Source: Pseudomonadota bacterium (GTDB taxonomy: Bacteria; Pseudomonadota; Gammaproteobacteria; Halothiobacillales; Halothiobacillaceae). From it: a stretch of DNA of 8,530 bases. A program made the position numbers and the translations under genes. Within the stretch, counting starts at the first letter, position 1; each line of letters begins with the position of its first letter. Of this stretch, positions 1 through 7,014 are shown in pieces. Location: assembly GCA_021795795.1 (NCBI GenBank), contig JAJYPA010000344.1:1-8530 (forward strand), given 5' to 3'. A model generated the notes under the pieces. The model was not told the DNA's origin, ran no database searches, and saw only the letters and a program-made list of their open reading frames with translations.

Positions 1-228
1 CAGGCATCGCCGAAAAACTCAGGTAAGACACCCCCCAAGGTGTCAGGGAAGGAAGCACTGCAGAACTTCATCAGAATCGTAAATAAATTGCAGGATGCTG
101 TACCGCCAGCGAAGGCTGCAACCAGGAGGGCAGAGACCAAGTCCACAATGACAGCTTCAGGGAAAACCACCGCCACAGATTCCCGGCAATTACCGTTGCT
201 TGAAGAGAACCAAGAGGCTGAGGAGTGA
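1..228 (+). CDS. C-terminal end of an unrecognised protein, cut by the window edge
   Basis: The frame is open from the first base and ends at TGA 226-228, giving at least 75 residues. A GTG at 40 could serve as a start, but it has no Shine-Dalgarno sequence in front of it (it follows a run of C) and the frame stays open upstream. I therefore treat this as the tail of a longer gene that begins outside the window. The visible part starts with a Lys/Pro/Ser-rich stretch, then a short amphipathic segment (KEALQNFIRIVNKLQDAV), then a low-complexity Ala/Thr/Lys/Arg stretch, and an acidic end (LLEENQEAEE). Such tails are usually disordered and poorly conserved, and I do not recognise the family. The gene converges on the large - strand gene at 361. 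Its stop lies 21 bases before the first copy of the dyad repeat. Confidence 0.5.
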   Translation, partial: QASPKNSGKTPPKVSGKEALQNFIRIVNKLQDAVPPAKAATRRAETKSTMTASGKTTATDSRQLPLLEENQEAEE

Positions 229-249
229 CGAATGCTCCTACGGCTTAAT

Positions 250-271
250 AAGACTGATTGCGGTCATTCAG
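250..271 (+). repeat. 22-bp dyad-symmetric repeat, left copy
   Basis: These 22 bases recur without mismatch at 8332-8353 in the same orientation; the next base on each side differs. Inside the repeat the arms CTGATTG (254-260) and CATTCAG (265-271) form an inverted repeat with 6 of 7 positions complementary around a CGGT loop. It lies between a + strand stop (228) and the end of the large - strand gene (361). It could be a protein-binding or recombination site, or a member of a dispersed intergenic repeat family. Confidence 0.8.
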
Positions 272-360
272 CAGCGGAAAATAAATCTCATCATTTAGCG
301 CTTTTCGAATAATCATTTTTTATACAAACTCGCCTTTTGTTCGCTTGTGCATCATAGATA

Positions 361-3300
361 CTATCTTTGCATTTTTCTGATTTCCGCACTCACATCTTCC
401 TGGTCTGCCCGTCGTTGCCAAGCGTCAGAAATATCAACAAGTATAGCGGATGTACGCGGGTAGCGAACAACCTCTGCAGCCCAGTTTCGATACATTAGCG
501 CATCTGTACGTTCCCGTGTTCCGCCTTCGTACAACCCCCTGGTGACAACACCACGCATATTGATGCGCTCTATAGTGATTCCTGTCTCAATTTCTTTGGA
601 TGCGAGTCTTTCAATCAGTGCGCAAACGGGGGCTGGCGGCCAGAAATGCTCAGCAGGATTCATGGGTGCGTGGGCCAAGACGTTTCCGATGTACTGGTCA
701 GCAACCTCAGAAAGGTCGGCTTCTATCGCATACTCTCGAACACGATCCACCCAATTGTTTAGAACACCTTCGTCAATCAATTGACACTTAATGCCTGGCA
801 CGGATCTAAACGAGGAAAGTAGGCGATAGGATATTTTAGCGCGTGCCTGCTCTTGTTCGGTCGGCCTGGTATCCAATGGTGCGTTCTTACCCCTAAATAC
901 ATGAGACAACACCTCAACAAAGAATGCTGGGTCGCTGGAGAGAAAATTATAGAGTGCCAAAGGACGGTCCTCATGAAGCAATAACGGCAGGTAAGCGTAC
1001 TCCTGTCGCGCGATGTCCTCTTCTATTACATCGTTCCGTTTTTGGAGTAAAAGGAATGTTTGATTCAAGTAATAGGAAAGCATCGCCCCCATCTTGACCT
1101 GACCAAATGCGATCTGTTGTTGTCCTTCGGTAAGCAATAACATGATTAACTCTGATGAGAGTTCCTTGATTCTGAGGTGAACGAGTCCTAGAACCTCCAG
1201 GCTACGACCGACACGACGTAACTCCTCTATCGCGGATAATAAATCCGCCATCATTCCATCATGGGGCAAGACGTTGATCTGTCGCCAATACTCGTCATAT
1301 ATATCGTCACCAAGCGATTTAGCAAAATCCCACGTCGCAGCATCAAGAGACCAACCTTGCATAAGTTGCGCTATCGCTCGTGGATCGCCAATAGTTTCGG
1401 GAAAATAATCCTTGAACTGCTTTCTCCAATGTTCGCCGAAACGCTCAGCCCCGATTGCGGAAACGTAAAACGCCAAGTCGCCGGGAGCTGCCGTGGTGAC
1501 AGCCGATTTCAATAACTCAAACAGCTGCTCTTCAGTGATGGATGTTGATCTTAATCGTGGGCCAATAAGGCTCGGGACGCGAACCATTCGCGCAAGTCGT
1601 AGGATGCCCGCCGTCCCCTCATTCGACAAGACGCGATTAAGTGCTTCCTTGCGTAGGGTATCTGCATCGTCCAAATCGCTCTGGGCGTCACGACCATAAC
1701 GGCCCATGTGGAGAGTCCAGTCATCGAAAAGTTGACGCTCAGTGACCAGTGCATCTGCCGGTCGATAACGCTCCACGATTGTCGTGATAGCGTCTCGCTC
1801 TTCTTTTTTCATTGCCCAATCGGAGTCAGCAAAATACTCGTGGCGGGCGACCTCCTCTCGTAGTGCGTGCCAAACTGGTCTTCCTTCAGCGGATTGCTGC
1901 TGTGACAATTTTTCTTCAATGAACGTGAGAATCTCTGACCTGGTCTGTGGCTGAAACGACGAAAGGTGTTTCGCAAGGATGACAATGCGCTCCTCGGCGT
2001 CTCCCGCGGCCTGCATGATTCGTTTAGCGATTGCTGCTTCTGAATCCCAAACAATGCCGAAGGTAAGATTCTCTCGGACCATCGGTGCGGTATCGCGTAG
2101 TTTAGGCATCTGTGTCGGGAATGACGTGTCATGAGAGTCCGGAATCAACTTCAACAGCAATTGCCATCCCACGTCTGGGCGGGAGACCAGAATCTGGTCT
2201 AGACAGACAATTCGATGCTCAAGGGGTGCATATGTATTCGGCGACCAGCTCAGTAGAATGGCGCGCAGGCTATTAATGGGTCTATTGATGATGGACGAGT
2301 TGGGATCCGGGTCAAGCCCAGCTAGCTTCGCCAGCACGACAGCCGCACGATTTAGATACTTCGGATCCCAGGCAAGTGTCTCGAGTGCCCATAACACGTT
2401 TATGTGTGGACTCGAAGATCCCCGGAAACCGTCGTCAGTCGTAGAAAACATATTGGCGACATCATCAGGGGAGCCCTCGAGCATAGACTCGAGGGCCCTC
2501 AAAAAAGGGTTGGGGGCTGCCTCCGCAATGAGTGCCATTTGATCGTTTAAAGCGATCAGCGTCTCGTGGCTTTTTCCCCAATCCGGAAGTGATAACAATA
2601 TCTCGTCGACATACCGTTGTGGCGTAGTACTGTTCAACTGGAGGCCACCGACCTCGTGCATCGTCGCGATGATCAACAATGTCAAGGCTAAGCCATCGCG
2701 GAGCCATTTGCTGTAATCCTCGGGCGAAGAATAAGTCAGACTGAACTTTTCTTCTCGCGACGGTCCCTTTACGATGTGACTAAACACACGAATCATGGCT
2801 TCACGGAAACGCTCTAAGTCCTCGTCTCCGAGCACCCGACCGTACATGCTAAACGCGTCCACTGGCGCTCTAACCTGCCAATACTCATTCACGCGATCCA
2901 ACGGAGGATCGGGCTGCAGCAACGTCGGTTGCAGCAATCTCTCAAACTCCGAGTATTCGGTATAACCGGAAAGAGTTTCAAGGATCTGCGTGTCGAGTTT
3001 CGTGGTTGCAGACCATCCGCCTGCCAGGAACGCTGGTTTCAAAGTCGATGCGTTGGACTCCCATTGAGGGTGCGGATACGGCCCCTTAGAAAATTGGCGC
3101 CTAAGAATAGTCAAGCTTCTCCCGCAGCGGTGAGCCAATTCATAACCTTCTTGGCGATCCAAGCCCATGGCCACAAAACCCTCGCTCATGCTGCTCGCCG
3201 TCGGGCGCTTCAGAACGGCGATATTAGGCTTGCGAGCCTGTGCGCCGGTAGCAGCAGAGAGCGTCGGCGCATGCTCTGCCAGGACCCCAGCCATATCGTC

Positions 3301-4293
3301 TGCGCCACTTGTAGTAATAAAAATCATACCCCTACGCTGGCTCAGGAAGCGGGCTGCGCTTTCCGTTTCCACAATCAAGGTTCGAACTTCGATTGATCGC
3401 CGCACTTCAGGCTTGGCGAGCCGGATTGCAGCAACGGCAAAAGCGACGACTTCTTCTTGGGTTTCGGCGCCAATCATAATTGATTGGGCCGGTCCGGCCA
3501 GTTTCTGCAGCAGTTGCTCCGCCACGTCTTGACGATCGGCCACCACAACCTTTTCATGTAGCTGGTGCTTAAATTGACGACTGTACTTGTCCCAGAATTC
3601 GTCGGTACTCAATGCGCCATCCTTCGGTGCGCTATTCAGTACTTCGCGCGCATATAGCGCAGCGACAGCAGGGTACTCATCTAACCAGTGAACGAGTTTC
3701 ACCGCATCAAAATACTGAACGTCAAGCCACTTGCCTTCTGCTCTGCGTTCGTCTTCCCACTCGGCCAACTTCTCCCTAGGAGTATCCCATACACCAAGAT
3801 TGACCACGATCAGCGTGTTCTCCCTCATCACTTCGAGGGGCGTCTTGGCCGGGTCTGATCGCTTGTTATAATCGGCAGAAGCCTTCGAGGCACCGGCACC
3901 ACCGACGCCGAACTCCCATTTTGACTTGCCTGCGGGGACGAATGAAACGGCATTCGATGTCTCTAGATCACCATCCCATCCACGGACTTGCCCAACACTA
4001 CCTCCAGGGAATCGGTAACGTGACGCGTCAGTGATAGTCGCTCGTATCAGGTCCGCAACCATGTCAGCAAGCAAAGTGCGCGCATTTAGCAAATTGGCCC
4101 ACTTCATAAGGTCTTGTTCGTTGATCCACTGCACGAGTTCTGTCTCCCCCAAACCAGTCATAACCGCATTGTGCTCAGCCCTGAGTTGAATTAAAGCCCC
4201 CGCAGAACAAACAAGCCGCGGGGTACTCCTCAGCGCTATTCGCCTGATTACGCTGCAAGCAGTAGGAAATGTGCCCCGCAGAGTTTGACTCAT
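361..4293 (-). CDS. Very large putative nuclease-like, helix-rich protein (possible anti-phage effector)
   Basis: About 1310 aa from ATG 4293, stop TAG at 361-363. I cannot name the family with certainty. Seen (numbered from 4293): a short helix with LMKWANLLNAR (about 62-72), then RFPGG and GWDG (105-108), VPAGKSKWEFG (119-129), KASADYNKR (137-145), and a segment ending in FDAVKLVHWLDEYPAV near 195-210. The order of small G/D motif, VPxGxSxWE and K..DY.KR, followed by a strand and a 'Dxxx..WL' helix, suggests a restriction-endonuclease-like (PD-(D/E)XK-type) domain; this is inference. Residues about 270-335 (SIMIGAETQEEVVAFAVAAI, then strands TLIVE and MIFITT) look like a STAND-type NTPase core, but no GxxxxGK[ST] P-loop is present. 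From about 400 to the end the protein is helix-rich, without an evident enzyme motif, as in HEAT/TPR-type sensor scaffolds. No signal peptide or clear membrane segment. It stands alone on its strand, divergent from the HTH gene at 4630. The start is uncertain: TTG 4308, ATG 4293 (best Shine-Dalgarno) and ATG 4161 (where the domain-like sequence begins) are in frame. Confidence 0.85.
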   Translation of the reverse strand: MSQTLRGTFPTACSVIRRIALRSTPRLVCSAGALIQLRAEHNAVMTGLGETELVQWINEQDLMKWANLLNARTLLADMVADLIRATITDASRYRFPGGSVGQVRGWDGDLETSNAVSFVPAGKSKWEFGVGGAGASKASADYNKRSDPAKTPLEVMRENTLIVVNLGVWDTPREKLAEWEDERRAEGKWLDVQYFDAVKLVHWLDEYPAVAALYAREVLNSAPKDGALSTDEFWDKYSRQFKHQLHEKVVVADRQDVAEQLLQKLAGPAQSIMIGAETQEEVVAFAVAAIRLAKPEVRRSIEVRTLIVETESAARFLSQRRGMIFITTSGADDMAGVLAEHAPTLSAATGAQARKPNIAVLKRPTASSMSEGFVAMGLDRQEGYELAHRCGRSLTILRRQFSKGPYPHPQWESNASTLKPAFLAGGWSATTKLDTQILETLSGYTEYSEFERLLQPTLLQPDPPLDRVNEYWQVRAPVDAFSMYGRVLGDEDLERFREAMIRVFSHIVKGPSREEKFSLTYSSPEDYSKWLRDGLALTLLIIATMHEVGGLQLNSTTPQRYVDEILLSLPDWGKSHETLIALNDQMALIAEAAPNPFLRALESMLEGSPDDVANMFSTTDDGFRGSSSPHINVLWALETLAWDPKYLNRAAVVLAKLAGLDPDPNSSIINRPINSLRAILLSWSPNTYAPLEHRIVCLDQILVSRPDVGWQLLLKLIPDSHDTSFPTQMPKLRDTAPMVRENLTFGIVWDSEAAIAKRIMQAAGDAEERIVILAKHLSSFQPQTRSEILTFIEEKLSQQQSAEGRPVWHALREEVARHEYFADSDWAMKKEERDAITTIVERYRPADALVTERQLFDDWTLHMGRYGRDAQSDLDDADTLRKEALNRVLSNEGTAGILRLARMVRVPSLIGPRLRSTSITEEQLFELLKSAVTTAAPGDLAFYVSAIGAERFGEHWRKQFKDYFPETIGDPRAIAQLMQGWSLDAATWDFAKSLGDDIYDEYWRQINVLPHDGMMADLLSAIEELRRVGRSLEVLGLVHLRIKELSSELIMLLLTEGQQQIAFGQVKMGAMLSYYLNQTFLLLQKRNDVIEEDIARQEYAYLPLLLHEDRPLALYNFLSSDPAFFVEVLSHVFRGKNAPLDTRPTEQEQARAKISYRLLSSFRSVPGIKCQLIDEGVLNNWVDRVREYAIEADLSEVADQYIGNVLAHAPMNPAEHFWPPAPVCALIERLASKEIETGITIERINMRGVVTRGLYEGGTRERTDALMYRNWAAEVVRYPRTSAILVDISDAWQRRADQEDVSAEIRKMQR

Positions 4294-4299
4294 AGTGTA

Positions 4300-4303
4300 C
4301 CTT
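4300..4303 (-). promoter_or_regulatory. Shine-Dalgarno site supporting the 4293 start
   Basis: On the - strand AAGG stands six bases before ATG 4293. The in-frame ATG at 4161 has no comparable purine-rich site in the usual window, and the TTG at 4308 lies upstream of AAGG and so cannot use it. This favours 4293, although the 44 residues between 4293 and 4161 are Arg/Ser-rich and look unlike the domain that follows. Confidence 0.45.
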
Positions 4304-4308
4304 AGCAA

Positions 4309-4580
4309 CAGAGTAACTTCACACTTGGTGCAACTGTTTGAGAACTATACAACTTCTAATATTAAAGATCGGAGAGTCGCCGTACTCAGCAAGCTTTTTC
4401 GCGTTCGCGCGTCCATGCGAGATCGACCTTGCGCTGGCGACCAGATGAAAGGCTCGGCCATCCCGGTCAGCCCGCGTACCGTCACGCCCTCAATGGGGGT
4501 GCAGACGGCACACGGTCTTTCCTGTATGACTTCCGGGGGCTACTCGCCCCGCTTGGCTCGTAGCGCTGGCTTGTTTTGTT
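4309..4580. other. Intergenic spacer between divergent genes, nothing identified
   Basis: The part next to the large gene is AT-rich, while about 4380-4560 is distinctly GC-richer. The latter includes a small GC hairpin, GGGGC (4536-4540) with GCCCC (4546-4550) around TACTC, without an adjoining T-run. A 95-codon + strand frame (4295-4582) crosses it but has no Shine-Dalgarno sequence and no recognisable domain. The change in composition suggests a remnant of other DNA. I see no RNA gene or mobile-element end here. Confidence 0.4.
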
Positions 4581-4599
4581 AGTTTAATTACATTAAACT
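4571..4599 (+). promoter_or_regulatory. Candidate promoter for the HTH gene
   Basis: TTGTTT (4571-4576) and TAAACT (4594-4599) are separated by 17 bases and lie at a suitable distance before the start at 4630. They match the sigma-70 consensus at 3 of 6 and 4 of 6 positions, so this is a weak to moderate prediction. The -10 element falls inside the right arm of the inverted repeat at 4581-4599, the geometry expected for repression by a factor bound to the dyad. Confidence 0.35.
4581..4599. promoter_or_regulatory. Perfect 8-bp inverted repeat, likely operator
   Basis: AGTTTAAT (4581-4588) and ATTAAACT (4592-4599) are perfectly complementary around a 3-base centre, TAC. The dyad lies 30 bases before the HTH gene and overlaps its candidate promoter. 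The simplest reading is an autoregulatory site for the HTH protein, perhaps also affecting the divergent large gene about 290 bases away. A T-run does not follow, so a terminator is unlikely. Confidence 0.5.
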
Positions 4600-4629
4600 G
4601 TGCGCTTCTTTAGGTAAACGGGAGTATCC

Positions 4630-4896
4630 ATGATGGCGAAAAGCACCGAAAATCTCATCACTGCAGCAGTTCAGAATTTGGCAAAAGCTCAAGAACAGAT
4701 CCGAGCGCAATCGGATCGGCATGAAAAAATTCTTACGTACCAGCAGCTGCAGATCGATGCCTTGGAGAAAAATGTGCTTGAACTTCGGAACGTCGCAATT
4801 GTTCAAGAAATAAAGCTTGGAACACCAGCCAAGGATGTTGCGGCAAAGTACGGCCTCACTCCTGGACGCATCTCTCAGATTAAGGCGTCACACTAA
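4630..4896 (+). CDS. Small coiled-coil / helix-turn-helix DNA-binding protein
   Basis: 88 aa from ATG 4630; the next codon is also ATG (4633). GGGAG stands five bases before the first ATG, so either can be used. Residues about 5-54 form one long polar helix with heptad-like spacing (LITAAVQNLAKAQEQI through LEKNVLELRN), typical of a dimerising coiled coil. Residues about 55-86 form a compact helix-turn-helix: VAIVQEIKLG, then PAKDVAAKYG, the turn at LTPG, and the recognition helix RISQIKA. This pattern resembles sigma-region-4-like or transposase-type HTH modules. The probable role is a small cytoplasmic transcription factor, perhaps acting on the dyad at 4581-4599. It is divergent from the large gene and followed by a terminator, so it is probably monocistronic and not co-transcribed with the GTPase. 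I do not recognise a named family. Confidence 0.8.
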   Translation: MMAKSTENLITAAVQNLAKAQEQIRAQSDRHEKILTYQQLQIDALEKNVLELRNVAIVQEIKLGTPAKDVAAKYGLTPGRISQIKASH

Positions 4897-4969
4897 AACT
4901 TTCCGAAACGAGGAGTTGCGAGTTCATGTGGAGCCTGTCAACAGCTCGTTAAGGTAATACCTTGGATCG

Positions 4970-5007
4970 GATGGCCTTAACGTGCATGATTAGGGCCATC
5001 TTGTTTT
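4970..5007 (+). terminator. Rho-independent terminator after the HTH gene
   Basis: GATGGCCTTAA (4970-4980) pairs with TTAGGGCCATC (4990-5000) over 11 positions, with one G-T pair, around a 9-base loop. TTGTTTT follows immediately (5001-5007). Placed 74 bases after the HTH stop and 38 bases before the GTPase start, it should separate the two transcripts. Confidence 0.8.
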
Positions 5008-5044
5008 AACGTTTTCTTTAAAATTAAATAATGGAGATTTATAA

Positions 5045-6133
5045 ATGGAAAGTTTCGATAATGGCTTTATGGAGAAGATCATTTCTGAAGGGAAAAAACA
5101 TAGTGAAAAATTTATTGGGAGAGGGAAAATACTTGTAGCCGGGAAAACTGGCATAGGTAAAAGCGCATTAATTAACGCGGTTTTTGGTAAAGAGACATGT
5201 AAAACAGGTTCTGGTGTTCCTGTAACTCAAAACATAGAAGAATTTTCAACACCTGAATCCCTGATAACTCTCGTAGATTCTAAAGGGTTGGAGTTGGTCG
5301 ATTACAAAAGGATATTAGACGATCTCATATCTTATATAGAGAATAAAAACAGTTCAGATAACCCGTACGATCATATTAATCTCTGCTGGTTGTGTGTTGA
5401 TTATCAGGGCAGGAGAGTTGAAGATGCCGAGATAGATCTCCATAGGAGACTAGCTGGAATCGGTGTAAAAATAATAGTAGTTCTAACAAAATATTATCTT
5501 CCATATGACAAGGAATTTGAAGGCGTTGTAAACAATAAGTTTTCTACTAGATCGATTAAAGTAAACTCTATAAATGTTGCCGATGAAAACGGCTCTGTGG
5601 TCGTCAAAGTGAGAGGCTTAGAAGACTTGGTCAACCTTACAAACGATCTTCTTCCGGAGGCTCAAAGAACTGCTTTTTTGGCAGCACAGAGGGTTGATAA
5701 AAATAAAAAGATGGAAGTTGCAAAAAACGTTGTCCACGGATCTTCTGTTGCTGCGGCATCAGCCGCAGGTTTGAACCCTCTTCCAATGCCAGACGCGACA
5801 TTTATCATCCCGATCCAGGTTGGAATGATGATTGGAGTGAACAAGGTATTTAATATATCTACATCAAATCTAAAGTCTCTTTTGGTTCCTATTCTTGGGC
5901 CTCTTGCTCTTGGATATGCCGGACCTCAGCTTGTTGGGTTTATTGTTAAGTTTGTCCCTGGATTAGGAACTATTGCTGGCGGTGTTATTAATGCGTCTGT
6001 CGCAGCTACAATCACGGAGACAGTTGGTATGACATATGTCTCAGTTGTAGGGGGGCTGTATTCTGAACTTCCATTGGAAAAAATAACAATGGAAGAGATA
6101 GCAAAGAGATTTAAGGATTCATCAGCAAATTAA
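5045..6133 (+). CDS. Era-like GTPase with C-terminal DUF697 domain
   Basis: 362 aa, ATG 5045, with GGAG (5033-5036) eight bases upstream. Seen: a P-loop GKTGIGKS at 33-40; a switch-I region with conserved threonines near 54-61; the G3 motif DSKG at 78-81; and a strand-then-lysine VVLTKYY at 145-151 where G4 (normally NKxD) is expected. The G4 Asn is replaced by Thr and the Asp is missing, so guanine specificity may be altered. Residues about 228-335 carry the DUF697-type pattern: HGSSVAAASAAGLNPLPMPD, then IIPIQVGMMIGVNKVF, long hydrophobic glycine-rich stretches (278-310) and AATITETVGMTYV. In YcjF-type and Era-like/DUF697 proteins this region is hydrophobic and membrane-associated, so attachment to the inner membrane is likely but not shown. 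The gene is much more AT-rich than its neighbours, suggesting separate acquisition. Its biological role is unknown; a link to defence or stress would be inference from context. Confidence 0.88.
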   Translation: MESFDNGFMEKIISEGKKHSEKFIGRGKILVAGKTGIGKSALINAVFGKETCKTGSGVPVTQNIEEFSTPESLITLVDSKGLELVDYKRILDDLISYIENKNSSDNPYDHINLCWLCVDYQGRRVEDAEIDLHRRLAGIGVKIIVVLTKYYLPYDKEFEGVVNNKFSTRSIKVNSINVADENGSVVVKVRGLEDLVNLTNDLLPEAQRTAFLAAQRVDKNKKMEVAKNVVHGSSVAAASAAGLNPLPMPDATFIIPIQVGMMIGVNKVFNISTSNLKSLLVPILGPLALGYAGPQLVGFIVKFVPGLGTIAGGVINASVAATITETVGMTYVSVVGGLYSELPLEKITMEEIAKRFKDSSAN

Positions 6134-6150
6134 CGTTTAATCGCCATTTG

Positions 6151-6214
6151 GTTGATGGGCACTTTTAGGGCTGTTTCCGGCCCTGATTCTGTCCATCAAC
6201 TCGTCGATCTTTTT
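6151..6214 (+). terminator. Branched inverted repeat after the GTPase gene, possible terminator
   Basis: GTTGATGGGCA (6151-6161) pairs with TGTCCATCAAC (6190-6200) over 11 positions, with one G-T pair. A second small stem, AGGGC (6167-6171) with GCCCT (6180-6184), sits inside. Five T follow at 6210-6214, nine bases after the outer arm, which is farther than in a standard intrinsic terminator. It starts 18 bases after the GTPase stop, so a 3' end or transcript-stabilising structure is the simplest role. Confidence 0.45.
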
Positions 6215-6519
6215 ATGTCTAGTAAACGTCACCCACTTGTAATACTCGCTGACCACTAATCTCTGGACGTCCGGTTACGCTGCCCAGCCGCCGTTCGTAA
6301 TCACAGGTCTAATGTGTGATAGGAGGGCTGGCTTAAAGAATCTGATTCTCGTGCCCAGGCTGCTTGCTCAGCCCTGCTTTGCACAAAACGGCACATGTTG
6401 AGAATGACCTAGGTCAACAAGTTCTTGGCACGCGACAGGCATTTCTCCCGCCGCCCCCTCGCACTCTCTGGTCAACCTCTTTTTGCATATAGCCCGAAAA
6501 TTATACCTGCGTGGAGTAA
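6215..6519. other. Intergenic gap with palindromes but no gene
   Basis: No frame with a start, a Shine-Dalgarno sequence and plausible composition was found on either strand. The gap holds the imperfect arms AGGGCTG/CAGCCCT around 6324-6375, the short palindrome AGAATC-T-GATTCT (6337-6349) and a perfect 12-bp palindrome at 6405-6416. It lies between the GTPase gene and the end of the toxin gene and probably contains an island junction. No clear terminator for the toxin operon is visible. Confidence 0.4.
6405..6416. repeat. Perfect 12-bp palindrome TGACCTAGGTCA
   Basis: TGACCT and AGGTCA are exact complements with no spacer. The site is isolated in a non-coding gap about 100 bases beyond the toxin stop. 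It could bind a dimeric regulator, but no gene starts near it, and a 12-bp palindrome can arise by chance. Confidence 0.35.
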
Positions 6520-7014
6520 TCAAGCTTTGACAGTACTCAGGCGCAGCATCAACGTCATCGGATGTTGTGGTGACTCCTGAAAGCCGTAGTGCTCATAGAA
6601 CTGTTTGGCGCGTTCGTGGAGCGCATGAACCAGCAAAGCGCGAACTCCGGTGTTCTGCGATACGGTGATGGCCCGATTCACCGCGTCTTGCAGCATGGCT
6701 GCCCCCAGTTTGATGCCTTGTGCCCGTCGATCTACCGCCAGCTTGCCAAGCACCATGACGGGAACCGGATCGGGCATATTGCGACGAACCGAGCCGGTCG
6801 CCAATTGGTGAGAGACCGCACCAGCAGCCATGGCGTAAAAGCCACGCACCCGATTTTCTTCATCAACGACCACAAAGGTTCTGCTGGCTCCGGTGATCTG
6901 GTTGTTCATCGCCCGGCGTTTGAGCCATTCATCCAAGGCAGGTTCACCGCATTCGAAATCGCTCAGCAGGTGCGTCGCGGCAAGTGGTTGCGGCGCGGAT
7001 AGCTTCAAGTTCAT
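6520..7014 (-). CDS. GNAT acetyltransferase toxin, TacT/AtaT type, of a type II toxin-antitoxin pair
   Basis: 164 aa from ATG 7014, stop TGA at 6520-6522. The family transfers an acetyl group from acetyl-CoA to the amino group of the aminoacyl residue on charged tRNA, which stops translation; the partner antitoxin blocks it. Seen: the family start MNLKLSAPQPL; CGEPALDEWLKRRA (about 22-35); ASRTFVVVDEENRVRGFYAM (43-62); the acetyl-CoA-binding strand and loop VLGKLAVDRRAQGIKLG (88-104) with R96/R97 and G100/G104; and AKQFYEHYGF (136-145), whose Y140 fits the conserved tyrosine important for TacT activity. The length is typical and all expected blocks are present, so the toxin looks intact. An in-frame start six codons upstream (7032) is less likely, because ATG 7014 overlaps the antitoxin stop by 4 bp (ATGA), the usual coupling in these operons. 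It acts in the cytoplasm. The target tRNA cannot be told from the sequence. Confidence 0.93.
   Translation of the reverse strand: MNLKLSAPQPLAATHLLSDFECGEPALDEWLKRRAMNNQITGASRTFVVVDEENRVRGFYAMAAGAVSHQLATGSVRRNMPDPVPVMVLGKLAVDRRAQGIKLGAAMLQDAVNRAITVSQNTGVRALLVHALHERAKQFYEHYGFQESPQHPMTLMLRLSTVKA

Noticed and set aside
270..340. Walker A (P-loop) in the large protein, residue coordinates
   Set aside because: The NTPase-like middle was read for GxxxxGK[ST]; none is present, so ATP hydrolysis is not claimed.
2929..3396. 155-codon + strand frame inside the large gene
   Set aside because: Antisense to a well-supported coding region; Arg/Ser/Cys-rich translation without domain or ribosome site.
4295..4582. 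95-codon + strand frame in the divergent spacer
   Set aside because: Overlaps the start of the large gene, lacks a ribosome site, and the translation matches nothing I know.
4571..4600. Possible integron attC end (GTTAG-like sequence)
   Set aside because: The sequence does not fit GTTRRRY and has no paired core site or long imperfect palindrome; the dyad is better explained as an operator.
6589..7002. 137-codon + strand frame
   Set aside because: Antisense shadow of the GNAT toxin, which has all family motifs.
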